This document shows positions 19,526 to 27,503 of a stretch of DNA of 64,000 nucleotides, piece by piece. This DNA comes from Nocardioides marmoribigeumensis (GTDB lineage Bacteria > Actinomycetota > Actinomycetes > Propionibacteriales > Nocardioidaceae). The first letter of the stretch is position 1. Each line of letters starts with the position of its first letter. Position numbers and translations under genes: made by a program. The notes under the pieces are model-generated. The model was not told where the DNA came from. It saw nothing but the letters and a program-made list of their open reading frames with translations, and did not search any database. The stretch spans positions 1,984,001-2,048,000 of the forward strand of contig NZ_JAVDYG010000001.1 in the NCBI RefSeq assembly GCF_031458325.1. The letters are read 5' to 3'.

Positions 19526-19938
19526 GCACCGGGACCGACGGCGTGACTGGCACCGACCGCATCCGGCTGGCCGCGGCGCTGGCGCGCTACCGCGCGCTGG
19601 CCAACGTCGTGGGGGTGCTGCTGATCGTGCTGTGCCTGGTCGGCCTGCCCCTCAACGAGGCCCACCTGGTCGATCCGGCGTGGTTCCCCGTCGGCAGCAC
19701 CGGCCAGCAGGTCGGGGACGCGATCTCGAAGTACCTCGGCGTCGCGCACGGCTGGCTCTACATGCTGTTCCTGCTGCTCGCCTTCGTGCTCTCGCGGCGG
19801 GCCCGCTGGGCGCCGGGCTTCACCCTCGTGACGCTGGTGTGCGGCACCGTGCCGATCTTGTCCTTCTGGGCAGAGCACCGCGCCACCCAGCAGGTGCGAG
19901 CACAGCTGGATGGCGCGGATGGTGGGACTGCCGGCTGA
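19522..19938 (+). CDS. DUF3817 membrane protein
   Basis: This 138-residue protein has three hydrophobic helices (around residues 28-45, 72-90 and 97-113) and the DUF3817 pattern RYRALANVVGVLLIVLCL followed by HGWLYMLFLL. The family is common beside SURF1 or synthase genes in actinobacteria and has no known function. Its ATG overlaps the SURF1 stop (ATGA), so the two are translationally coupled and may share a role in respiratory membrane assembly, which is inference. Confidence 0.82.
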   Translation: MSTGTDGVTGTDRIRLAAALARYRALANVVGVLLIVLCLVGLPLNEAHLVDPAWFPVGSTGQQVGDAISKYLGVAHGWLYMLFLLLAFVLSRRARWAPGFTLVTLVCGTVPILSFWAEHRATQQVRAQLDGADGGTAG

Positions 19939-19972
19939 CCCAGCCGCCGAGTCGGTCCCGGTGTTCTCCCGA

Positions 19973-20605
19973 TCAGTTCTTGCTGACGTCGACCTGCTCG
20001 GCCGGAGCGTCGGGCGTGGTGGGCTCGTGGGGCTCGTCGACCTGGTCGGAGGCAACCTCGCCCGGGGTGCCGCCCGCGGCGTCGCCCTCCGCACCCGAGG
20101 CGGGAGCGGCCGGGGTCACCGGGGTCTGCGCGGTCGGGGCGCCGGCGGCCGGACGCGGCGCGGGGGCCGGCGGCGGGGTGGCGGCCTGCCACGTGGGGGC
20201 GGGGTCACCCTGCAGGCGCTTGACCACCAGGGCGGCGACGCCGCCCAGCCCGGCCAGCACGAGCAGCTTGCGCAGCTTGCCGCCCTTCTTGTTGGTCGAG
20301 GCGTCCGCGATGAAGTCCGGCGTGCGGTCGTCGGGCAGCCGGTCGTCGAGGCGGGTGGCGACGTTGGCCGCGGCGTCGGCCAGCCGCACGCGGGCGGCGT
20401 CACGGGCACGCTCGGCCGCGGGGACGGCGCGGTCACGCGCGTCCTCCAGGACCGGGGTGATGCGCTCGCGGGCGTCCTCCAGCGCCGGCCCGAGGCGGTC
20501 GCGGGCGTCGCTGAGGGCGGGTCCGACGCGCTCGGAGAGCTCGGCGGCCTGCTCCTTCGCCTGCGCGGCGACCTTCGCCAGCTTGTCGGACTTCGAGGAC
20601 CTCAT
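19973..20605 (-). CDS. coiled-coil, one-TM protein with Pro/Ala-rich tail
   Basis: This 210-residue protein starts at the ATG 20605 with GGAG 7 nt upstream. Residues 1-95 form a charged helical region with an 11-residue-like repeat (PALSDARDRL, PALEDARERI, PVLEDARDRA), which resembles apolipoprotein or YtxH-like helices. Residues ~113-128 (LLVLAGLGGVAALVV) are a membrane helix, followed by a Pro/Ala/Thr-rich tail of 80 residues. It holds the position of CwsA in mycobacteria and of DUF5324 proteins in Streptomyces, next to the cyclophilin gene. Sequence support for either name is weak, so I leave it unnamed. Confidence 0.75.
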   Translation of the reverse strand: MRSSKSDKLAKVAAQAKEQAAELSERVGPALSDARDRLGPALEDARERITPVLEDARDRAVPAAERARDAARVRLADAAANVATRLDDRLPDDRTPDFIADASTNKKGGKLRKLLVLAGLGGVAALVVKRLQGDPAPTWQAATPPPAPAPRPAAGAPTAQTPVTPAAPASGAEGDAAGGTPGEVASDQVDEPHEPTTPDAPAEQVDVSKN

Positions 20606-20798
20606 CGTGTCTCCTTCACAGAACCTGGGTGAGCCCGGCTGAGCCCGGTGGGGCTGCGGGCCTCTACATGGCGACCGTGCCCGTCGCCCCGAGGGCGAAA
20701 CCTCGCCCGGCTGGGGCCGGATGAGAGGATCGACGGGTCCGGACCCCGGACACGTCCCTGACCCAGAGTCCGACGAGACCCGAACGAGAGAGGCACTC

Positions 20799-21320
20799 GT
20801 GGCCGACCAGCTCGCAACGCTCCGCACCAACCGTGGAGACATCACCATCACGCTCTTCCCCCACCACGCCCCGGCGACGGTGGAGAACTTCGTCGGCCTG
20901 GCCACCGGCACCAAGGAGTACGCCGACCCGGAGACCGGCGCCAAGCGCACCGGCAACTTCTACGACGGCCTGACCTTCCACCGGGTCATCGACGGTTTCA
21001 TGATCCAGGGCGGCTGCCCGCGCGGCGACGGCCGCGGCGGCCCGGGCTACCAGTTCAAGGACGAGTTCCACCCCGAGCTGCAGTTCGACCGCCCCTACCT
21101 CCTGGCGATGGCCAACGCCGGCCCGGGCACCAACGGCTCGCAGTTCTTCATCACCGTCGGCCCGACGCCCCACCTCAACCGTCGCCACACCATCTTCGGC
21201 GAGGTCGCCGACCAGGCCAGCCGCGAGGTCGTCGACGCGATCGCGACCACCGCGACCGGCCGCGGCGACGTCCCGGTCGAGCCCGTGGTGATCGAGTCGG
21301 TCACCATCGAGGAGCGCTGA
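20799..21320 (+). CDS. ppiA: cyclophilin-type peptidyl-prolyl isomerase
   Basis: This 173-residue cytosolic cyclophilin catalyses cis-trans isomerisation of X-Pro bonds. Core motifs are all present: FHRVIDGFMIQGGCPRGDG (with catalytic Arg), LAMANAGPGTNGSQFFIT and HLNRRHTIFGEV. There is no signal peptide. The start is the GTG at 20799, after a GAGAGAGGCA purine stretch. A longer in-frame extension is not conserved. Its position next to rhomboid and crgA matches ppiA (Rv0009) in M. tuberculosis. Confidence 0.95.
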   Translation: MADQLATLRTNRGDITITLFPHHAPATVENFVGLATGTKEYADPETGAKRTGNFYDGLTFHRVIDGFMIQGGCPRGDGRGGPGYQFKDEFHPELQFDRPYLLAMANAGPGTNGSQFFITVGPTPHLNRRHTIFGEVADQASREVVDAIATTATGRGDVPVEPVVIESVTIEER

Positions 21321-21346
21321 GCGCGCCCGACCCCGACCCCGACCCC

Positions 21347-22252
21347 ATGAGCCAGCACGAGACCGGGGCGGCCTCCGAGGCCGTCCCGGTCTGCTACCGC
21401 CACACCGACCGCGAGTCCCACATCCGGTGCCAGCGCTGCGAGCGCTCGATCTGCCCGGACTGCATGCGCCCCGCCGCGGTCGGGTTCCAGTGCCCCGACT
21501 GCGTCAAGGAGGGGGCGCGGACCACCCGTCAGGCCCGCACGCCGTACGGCGGCACGCGGCACGGGGGCGGCCCCGTCGTCACCTGGACCCTGCTCGGGCT
21601 CAACGTGCTGGTGTTCCTCGCGATCAGCTCGACCGGCGGCAACAGCAGCCGCGTGCTGAGCACCCTCGGGCTGCTGCCCCGCAGCGTCGGCTTCCCCGAC
21701 CCGTCGTCGCCGCAGGGGTTCTACGTCGCGCGCGGCGTCGCCGACGGGGCCTACTGGCAGCTGCTGACCTCGACGTTCGTGCACGTCCAGGTCTGGCACG
21801 TCTTCTTCAACATGATGGCGCTCTACCTGCTCGGCCCCCAGCTCGAGCTGGTGCTGGGCCGGCTGCGCTTCGCCGCGGTCTACCTGCTCTCGGGCCTGGT
21901 CGGGTCGGCCACCGTCTACTGGCTGGCCCCCGCCTCCTCCCTCACCGTCGGCGCCTCGGGGGCGATCTTCGGGCTGATGGGAGCGCTGCTCGTGCTGGCG
22001 CTCAAGGTGGGGGGCAACGTGCAGGGCCTGCTCACCCTGGTGGCCGTCAACGGCGTCATCACGGTGCTCGGCGCGCAGTACATCTCCTGGCAGGGCCACC
22101 TGGGTGGTCTAGTCGGGGGCGTCGTCCTGGGGGCCGTGATGGTTTACGCCCCGCGTGAGCGGAGAGGAATGCTGCAGATCGTGGGCTCTGGCCTCGTGGC
22201 TGCCCTGATCCTCGCCGCGGTGGTCGCGCGGTCGGCGGTGCTCTCGGGCTAG
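21347..22252 (+). CDS. rhomboid intramembrane serine protease with N-terminal zinc finger
   Basis: This 301-residue protein begins with a B-box-like zinc finger (residues ~11-50: CYRH, CQRCERSICPDCM, CPDCV). It is followed by a linker and a six-helix rhomboid core. The catalytic Ser is in TVGASGAIFGLMGAL and the partner His in SWQGHLGGLVGG; the WxxF-type HVFFNMMALYLLG loop is also present. Rhomboids cleave membrane proteins within the bilayer; the substrate is unknown. The zinc-finger fusion is common in actinobacterial rhomboids. It follows ppiA by 26 nt, probably in one operon. Confidence 0.92.
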   Translation: MSQHETGAASEAVPVCYRHTDRESHIRCQRCERSICPDCMRPAAVGFQCPDCVKEGARTTRQARTPYGGTRHGGGPVVTWTLLGLNVLVFLAISSTGGNSSRVLSTLGLLPRSVGFPDPSSPQGFYVARGVADGAYWQLLTSTFVHVQVWHVFFNMMALYLLGPQLELVLGRLRFAAVYLLSGLVGSATVYWLAPASSLTVGASGAIFGLMGALLVLALKVGGNVQGLLTLVAVNGVITVLGAQYISWQGHLGGLVGGVVLGAVMVYAPRERRGMLQIVGSGLVAALILAAVVARSAVLSG

Positions 22253-22263
22253 CCGATCCGGAC

Positions 22264-22359
22264 GGGAGTCTTTCCACACCGCGGAACAACCATGTGGACA
22301 ACTACACCGGTGTGATTCCCTCACAGCCGTGGAGAACCCTGTGGATAACCCGGGGATGA
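22264..22359. promoter_or_regulatory. DnaA-box cluster between rhomboid and helicase genes
   Basis: The gap between convergent genes has two perfect DnaA-box matches in the same orientation: TGTGGACAA at 22293-22301 and TGTGGATAA at 22340-22348. Degenerate copies are CGTGGAGAA at 22328-22336 and an inverted TTTCCACA at 22271-22278. A perfect palindrome ACACCGGTGT lies at 22304-22313. This density in about 80 bp of otherwise GC-rich sequence is unlikely by chance. Function is inferred; it might titrate DnaA or be a minor initiator-binding site. Confidence 0.55.
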
Positions 22360-24501
22360 TCAGGCCGGCGGAGCCGACCGGGCCTCCAGCGCCTCGGTGA
22401 GCAGCCCGACCAGCGTGTCCAGCTGCGGCCCGGTGGTGTCGACCTCCTCGGCCGACCCGTCCAGCGCCCGCGCGGCCAGCCCGGCCTTGGTGCCGATCAG
22501 CTCTGCGACCCGCGCGTCCACGGTCTGGGCCGCGATGATGCGCCACGCGGTGACCGGGTCGCTCTGACCGATGCGGTGGACGCGGTCGATGGCCTGGGTC
22601 TGCTCGGCGTCGGTCCACGACAGCTCGGCCAGCACCACGTTGGAGGCGACCTGGAGGTTGACCCCCACCCCCGCTGCGGTGAGGGAACAGACGATGACCT
22701 GCACGTCCGGGTCGTTGACGAAGGCGTCGATGCTGGTCGCGCGCTGACGAGGGGTCTGGTCGCCGCGGATCGCCGACCAGCGGATGCCGCGCTTGGTGAA
22801 CGTCTCCTGGGCGGTGTCCATCACGTCGATGTGCTTGGCGAAGAACACGACCTTGCCGACGCTGCGGGCCAGCTGGGCGGTGTAGTCGGCCGCCAGGGGT
22901 GCCTTGGCGCGGCCGATGCGGCGCACCATCGAGAAGATGTTCTCCCCGCTCTCGGAGGAGGACTCCTCCAGCTCGCGGGTGGCGACGCGACGCACGAGCT
23001 CGAGGTCGAGTCCCTCCGCCGGCGGCTCGGCGGTGCGCGCCTCCACCGCGGCGTCGTAGCGACCCACCAGGCGCCGGACCAGCTGCTCCTCGGCGGCCCG
23101 GATCGAGGCGCCCGCCTCGTCGTCGAGCTCCACGGGCAGGTCGGCGATGCGGCGCTCGGGGATGTCGGCGGCCACGTCGACCTTGCGGCGGCGGACGATG
23201 CCGAGGTCGATGACGCAGCGGCGGGCCGCCGGGTAGAAGCCCGGGTCGAGCGGGGACAGCCCGGTCTCCTCCAGGGAGTCCATCAGCTCGGCGAGCGGCT
23301 TGCGGTCGTCGATCCAGCCGAGGAACTGCCAGATCGCCCGGAAGTCCTCGATGTCGTTGATCAGCGGGGTGCCGGTCAGGGCCATGAGCAGGGGCCGCGT
23401 CACCCGCGTCCGGATGCGCTCCGAGAGCTCGAGCACGTGCTGCGAGCGCTGGGAGGTCTTGTTCTTGATGAAGTGCGCCTCGTCGACGACCATGCCGCGG
23501 AAGCCCAGGTCACCGAGCCACCCGACGTGGCGGTCGAGCACCTCGTAGTTGACCACGATGATGTCGGCGAACCCGTCGATGGTCTCGCCGTCGCCGTGGA
23601 TGACGGTCGCCCGGTGGCGCGGGGTCCACAGCTCGGCCTCGTGGGCCCAGTTGGCCTTGACCACGTTGGGGACGACCGCGAGCAGCGGGTAGGCGTTGGC
23701 CGCCTGGGCCGCCAGCAGCGCCTGCGCGGTCTTGCCGAGACCCGGCTCGTCGGCGAGGAGGAACGTGCGGTGGCCCTGGCGCGCCGCCGTGACCAGCCGG
23801 GCCTGGTGGCGCATCAGACCACGGCCCTGGGGGACGAGCACGTCGTCGGCCTCGGGCAGGTCCATGCACGCCGACTCGCCCGGGACGGACTCCTCGAACG
23901 CCCGGAACAGGGGCCCGAGGAGCTCCCAGTGGGCCAGCTGGCCGCGGGGACGCGAGGGCCGCCGGGGCGCGCTGAAGTCGGGGGCGAGGAAGGGGTTGGC
24001 CAGCTGGCGGGAGACGACGGACTGGGGGACGACCCGCCGTTCGCCGCCCCCGCCGGGACCCGAGGTCGACAGTCGGTCGGTGGGCTCCTCCTCGGGGTCC
24101 GGCTCGAGGCCGGCAGCGGCCTGCATCTCCCGCTTGAGGCGGCGCGCCTCGGCCGAGACGACGGCGTCGTCGCCGAGGAGCTCCAGCAGCGAGGACTCAC
24201 GGGCCGCCGTCTTGGCCAGGATCGTGGCCACCCCGTCCAGACGCTTGAGCTGCTGGTCGCGGAACGACTCGCTCACGGTCTGGTCGGCGCGGACCGCGGC
24301 GCGGGCCTCGCGGACCAGCAGGGAGACCACCTGGAACCGGGTGCGCACCGAGGAGGTCACCCGGCCGCGCTCGACCGCGCTCTCGATCTCCCGCACGCCG
24401 CGCGCGAGCACGGGGATGATGCCGTCCTCGTCGTGCTGACGGCGCTCACCGCGCTGCGAACCCCCGCGCGACCGGGGCGGCTGCTGACGCCCTCGTGCCA
24501 A
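22360..24501 (-). CDS. SNF2-family DEAD/DEAH helicase-like ATPase
   Basis: This 713-residue protein has an N-terminal helical region (~200 residues), then a SNF2 ATPase. Walker A is in LLADEPGLGKTAQALL, the DExH box is VVDEAHFIKNK, motif III is LLMALTGTPLIND, and motif VI is QAIDRVHRIGQSDPV. SNF2 proteins translocate on double-stranded DNA and remodel protein-DNA complexes; the bacterial role is often unclear. The start is TTG at 24501 with GAGGAAGGA upstream, the only good choice. It is inserted between the rhomboid and crgA genes compared with M. tuberculosis. Confidence 0.88.
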   Translation of the reverse strand: MARGRQQPPRSRGGSQRGERRQHDEDGIIPVLARGVREIESAVERGRVTSSVRTRFQVVSLLVREARAAVRADQTVSESFRDQQLKRLDGVATILAKTAARESSLLELLGDDAVVSAEARRLKREMQAAAGLEPDPEEEPTDRLSTSGPGGGGERRVVPQSVVSRQLANPFLAPDFSAPRRPSRPRGQLAHWELLGPLFRAFEESVPGESACMDLPEADDVLVPQGRGLMRHQARLVTAARQGHRTFLLADEPGLGKTAQALLAAQAANAYPLLAVVPNVVKANWAHEAELWTPRHRATVIHGDGETIDGFADIIVVNYEVLDRHVGWLGDLGFRGMVVDEAHFIKNKTSQRSQHVLELSERIRTRVTRPLLMALTGTPLINDIEDFRAIWQFLGWIDDRKPLAELMDSLEETGLSPLDPGFYPAARRCVIDLGIVRRRKVDVAADIPERRIADLPVELDDEAGASIRAAEEQLVRRLVGRYDAAVEARTAEPPAEGLDLELVRRVATRELEESSSESGENIFSMVRRIGRAKAPLAADYTAQLARSVGKVVFFAKHIDVMDTAQETFTKRGIRWSAIRGDQTPRQRATSIDAFVNDPDVQVIVCSLTAAGVGVNLQVASNVVLAELSWTDAEQTQAIDRVHRIGQSDPVTAWRIIAAQTVDARVAELIGTKAGLAARALDGSAEEVDTTGPQLDTLVGLLTEALEARSAPPA

Positions 24502-24542
24502 CGGTGTCCTTCCTCTTTCCCTGGTGTCCTGCGACCGCCCGC

Positions 24543-24980
24543 TCACTCCCAGTGAGTGGCGTAGACGAACCCGACGGCCATGAAGGCGACGCCCACGATC
24601 AGGTTGTAGTTGCCCAGCTCGCGGACCAGCGGGAGGCTCGCGTCCTGGCTCGTCACGTAGTAGACGACGATCCAGACCAGTCCGAGCAGGAAACATCCCA
24701 ACATGCCGACCACGACCCCGCGACCGCGGCCCAGTGGGGTGGACGGACGGGCGGCGACCGCGAGGCCGAGGAAGATCAGGCCGAAGCCGATCAGCCAGTT
24801 CCAGTCCTTGAGGTCGGCGAGCTTCTTGGGCGTCTGGTCGTCGTAGACCTGCGTGACGTAGTAGACGACGTAGGCGATGCCGGCGACGACGAGCAGGGCC
24901 GCGAGCGCGGTCGGCACCACCTTGACCGGGTTGGCGGCCGGGGTCTCCAGACGGGTTGCGGTGCTGCGCGGCTTGGACAC
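24543..24980 (-). CDS. crgA: CrgA-like cell-division protein with internal duplication
   Basis: This 145-residue protein has four hydrophobic helices in two similar halves. The first half has AYVVYYVTQVYDD then DWNWLIGFGLIFLGLAV. The second has VWIVVYYVTSQDASLP then NYNLIVGVAFMAVGFVYATHW. The YYVT and NxxxGxxF pattern is that of CrgA, a small two-helix divisome protein (usually 80-95 residues) that interacts with FtsZ, FtsI and FtsQ partners. The extra length comes from a tandem second copy. Position beside DUF881 and near the pkn cluster matches Rv0011c. Confidence 0.85.
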   Translation of the reverse strand: MSKPRSTATRLETPAANPVKVVPTALAALLVVAGIAYVVYYVTQVYDDQTPKKLADLKDWNWLIGFGLIFLGLAVAARPSTPLGRGRGVVVGMLGCFLLGLVWIVVYYVTSQDASLPLVRELGNYNLIVGVAFMAVGFVYATHWE

Positions 24981-25036
24981 GGAGGTGCTCCTCGGGGCGG
25001 TTCGGTCACGGGTGGCCGTCCGTTAGCGTAGTCAAC

Positions 25037-25780
25037 GTGCGCTGGAGACCTGACTGGAGCCGCCGGACCGTGGTCGCACGCACGCTCACGGTCACCGTCT
25101 TCGCGGCTGCCGGGCTGCTCATGGTCACCAGCGCCGAGCACGCCGCGGGCACCGACCTGCGGCCGGAGAGGTACGACGACCTGGCGGGCCTGGCCCGCGA
25201 GCAGGCCGGCCGGGTGGCCGACCTGCGCGCCGAGGTGACCCGGCTCAACCGGGAGGTCGACGCGCTCAGCAAGGGCGCTGCCGGCTCCGCCCTGCGCACC
25301 GTGCGCGACCGGGCCCCGGCCGAGCGGCGCGCGGCGAGCCTCGACCCGCTGATCGGGCCCGGGCTCGTGGTGACCCTCGACGACGCCCCCAAGGACGTGC
25401 TCGCCTCGGCCGGTGACCTGGTCAACCAGGCCCTGGTGCACCAGCAGGACATCCAGGGGGTGGCCAACGCGCTGTGGGCCGGCGGTGCCGAGGCGTTGAC
25501 CATCCGCGGGGTGCGGGTCATCTCCACCACCGGCATCAAGTGCGTGGGCAACACCGTGATCCTCAACGGCGTGCCCTACGCCCCGCCGTACGACATCGCC
25601 GCGATCGGCGACCCCGAGCGCCTGCGGCAGGCGGTCGAGGACAGCCCCTACGTGCAGGCCTACCTCGACCGGGTCGACGTGTGGGAGCTCGGCTGGCAGG
25701 TCGAGGCGCAGGAGCGGCTCAGGGCCCCGGCGTTCAGCGGGCTGCTCGACCTGCGGCACGCGAAGGTCATCACCCCCTGA
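25037..25780 (+). CDS. DUF881 membrane-anchored protein
   Basis: This 247-residue protein has one N-terminal helix (residues ~15-33), a coiled coil (LAREQAGRVADLRAEVTRLNR) and the DUF881 domain to the C-terminus (GPGLVVTLDDAP, LVNQALVHQQDIQGVANALWAGGAEAL, GNTVILNGVPYAPPYDI). The family is extracytoplasmic and linked to cell division loci in Gram-positives. It is the counterpart of Rv0012. GTG at 25037 lies 7 nt after TAGCGT, so it is probably leaderless. It is divergent from crgA with a 56-nt gap. Confidence 0.88.
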   Translation: MRWRPDWSRRTVVARTLTVTVFAAAGLLMVTSAEHAAGTDLRPERYDDLAGLAREQAGRVADLRAEVTRLNREVDALSKGAAGSALRTVRDRAPAERRAASLDPLIGPGLVVTLDDAPKDVLASAGDLVNQALVHQQDIQGVANALWAGGAEALTIRGVRVISTTGIKCVGNTVILNGVPYAPPYDIAAIGDPERLRQAVEDSPYVQAYLDRVDVWELGWQVEAQERLRAPAFSGLLDLRHAKVITP

Positions 25781-25792
25781 CCCCGGGCAGGG

Positions 25793-26242
25793 TCAGCCGG
25801 GATCGACCGCCAGCACCGAGTTGGGCTCGAACCGTGGACGCTGGTCGAGGTCCTCCCGCGTGGGGCGGACGAACTCGAACCCGCCGGTGGTGACCAGGTG
25901 CCACTCGTGGTCACCGCCGGCACGTCCGAGCACGGGCTCGCTGACGCCGGCGTAGGCGTCGATGAGCCGGGTGGCGCACTCCAGGTGGCTCGGCGGGAAG
26001 TGGAAGGCGTTGCGGTCCACCTCCTCCTGGCTGCCCAGCAGCGTCAGCGGCCGGCCCAGGCTCGCCCCGCAGACCCCGCACACCCGGGACAGGGCGCACT
26101 GGATGACCCGGCTGCGCTGGAGCTCGCGGGCGGTCGGCGTGCGGGGCGACCCCGGCACGGGCGTCCCGCACGCGAACGGCACGGGAAGCCCGAGGTCGGG
26201 GTCGAGCGGCAGGTCGTCGAAGTCGCGTGGTGCGGGGTCCAC
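25793..26242 (-). CDS. hypothetical Cys-containing actinobacterial protein
   Basis: This 149-residue cytosolic protein is not recognised. Features are a CGVCG knuckle (CALSRVCGVCGASLG), a later LECATRLIDAY, and a polar C-terminus with VTTGGFEFVRPTREDL. The cysteines could bind a metal. The start at 26242 lies directly against the stop of the desaturase gene, so it is the last gene of that operon and may be cotranscribed with it. Codon usage is that of a real gene. Confidence 0.65.
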   Translation of the reverse strand: MDPAPRDFDDLPLDPDLGLPVPFACGTPVPGSPRTPTARELQRSRVIQCALSRVCGVCGASLGRPLTLLGSQEEVDRNAFHFPPSHLECATRLIDAYAGVSEPVLGRAGGDHEWHLVTTGGFEFVRPTREDLDQRPRFEPNSVLAVDPG

Positions 26243-27466
26243 TCAGACCTCCGCGGGGCTGCGCGACCAGCCACCGAGCTCCCGGCGACGCGAGGGCCGC
26301 TCGGCGTCGGATTTGCGGCGGTAGTCCCGGGTGTCCTCGTCGCCCCCACGGCCGGCGGGCGGCTCGGGGCGGGAGGGCTGGTTGCTGGAGGTGTACTTGT
26401 TGGGCAGCGACAGCTTCATGATCGTGCGCAGCGCCTGGCCGTACTGCTTGTACAGCGGCCCCGTCGTGTAGGGGATGTCGTACTTCGCGCACAGCTCCCG
26501 CACCCGCTCCGAGATCTGGCCGTAGCGGTTGCTCGGCAGGTCGGGGAACAGGTGGTGCTCGATCTGGTAGCCGAGGTTGCCCGACAGGATGTGCAGCAGC
26601 GGACCACCCTCGAAGTTCGCGGCACCGAGGATCTGGCGGAGGTACCACTCCGAGCGGGTCTCGTCCTCGATCTCCTCCTCGGTGAAGTGCATCGCACCGT
26701 CGGGGAAGTGCCCGCAGAAGATGATCATGTAGGACCACAGGTTGCGCATCAGGTTGGCCGTGGCGTTGGCCGTGATGGTGGTCTGCCAGTTGGGGCCGCT
26801 CAGGGCGGGGTAGACGACGTAGTCCTTGACCACCTGGCGGCGGACCTTGCGGCCGATCTGCTTGAGCTGCCGCATCATCTCCTTGGGGTCCTTCTCGCCC
26901 TTGCGGATCCGCTCGATGTCGAGGTCGTGCAGCGCGACGCCCCACTGGAAGAGCGTGGCCAGGAGTGCGTTGTAGACGGGCTGGCCGAGGTTGGCCGGGT
27001 GCCACTTCTGCTCGCGCGCCATGCGGAGGATGCCGTAGCCGATGTCGTTGTCGTAGCCCAGCACGTTGGTGAACTGGTGGTGCACGTAGTTGTGCGAGTG
27101 CTTCCACTGCTCGGCCGGCTGGGCGGTGTCCCACTCCCAGTTGCTGGAGTGGATCTCCGGGTCGTTCATCCAGTCCCACTGGCCGTGCATGACGTTGTGG
27201 CCGATCTCCATGTTCTCGAGGATCTTGGCGATCCCGAGCATGGCGGCGCCGGCGGCCCAGGCGGGCTTCTTGTTGCTGAACATCAAGGTGACGCGGCCGG
27301 CGAACGCCAGACCGCGCTGGACCTGGATCATCCGGTTGATGTAGGCGGCGTCGGCGTCGCCGCGCGACTCCTCGACCTCCTTGCGGAGGGCGTCGAGCTC
27401 GCGTCCGAGCTGCTCGACCTCCTCCTCGGTCAGGTGCATGTACTCCGCCACGTCCGAGATGGCCAT
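26243..27466 (-). CDS. membrane fatty-acid (acyl-CoA) desaturase, DesA3-like
   Basis: This 407-residue di-iron desaturase has the three histidine boxes: HNVMH (residues 90-94), HSHNYVHH (123-130) and QIEHHLFP (about 309-316). Spacing and the QIEHH box place it in the acyl-lipid/acyl-CoA desaturase family. It resembles mycobacterial DesA3 (Rv3229c), a stearoyl-CoA delta-9 desaturase. The upstream gene, 37 nt away, encodes the matching ferredoxin-reductase (Rv3230c-type) electron donor. The last 60 residues are charged and disordered. Substrate chain length is inferred, not shown. Confidence 0.88.
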   Translation of the reverse strand: MAISDVAEYMHLTEEEVEQLGRELDALRKEVEESRGDADAAYINRMIQVQRGLAFAGRVTLMFSNKKPAWAAGAAMLGIAKILENMEIGHNVMHGQWDWMNDPEIHSSNWEWDTAQPAEQWKHSHNYVHHQFTNVLGYDNDIGYGILRMAREQKWHPANLGQPVYNALLATLFQWGVALHDLDIERIRKGEKDPKEMMRQLKQIGRKVRRQVVKDYVVYPALSGPNWQTTITANATANLMRNLWSYMIIFCGHFPDGAMHFTEEEIEDETRSEWYLRQILGAANFEGGPLLHILSGNLGYQIEHHLFPDLPSNRYGQISERVRELCAKYDIPYTTGPLYKQYGQALRTIMKLSLPNKYTSSNQPSRPEPPAGRGGDEDTRDYRRKSDAERPSRRRELGGWSRSPAEV

Positions 27467-27503
27467 AGGTGTCCTTTCGTTGGGTCCGGTGGTGGGACCG
27501 GGG

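Noticed and set aside
22264-22359. Chromosomal oriC
   Set aside because: Only two perfect boxes, no AT-rich unwinding stretch and dnaA/dnaN context lies elsewhere; oriC is expected upstream of position 1.
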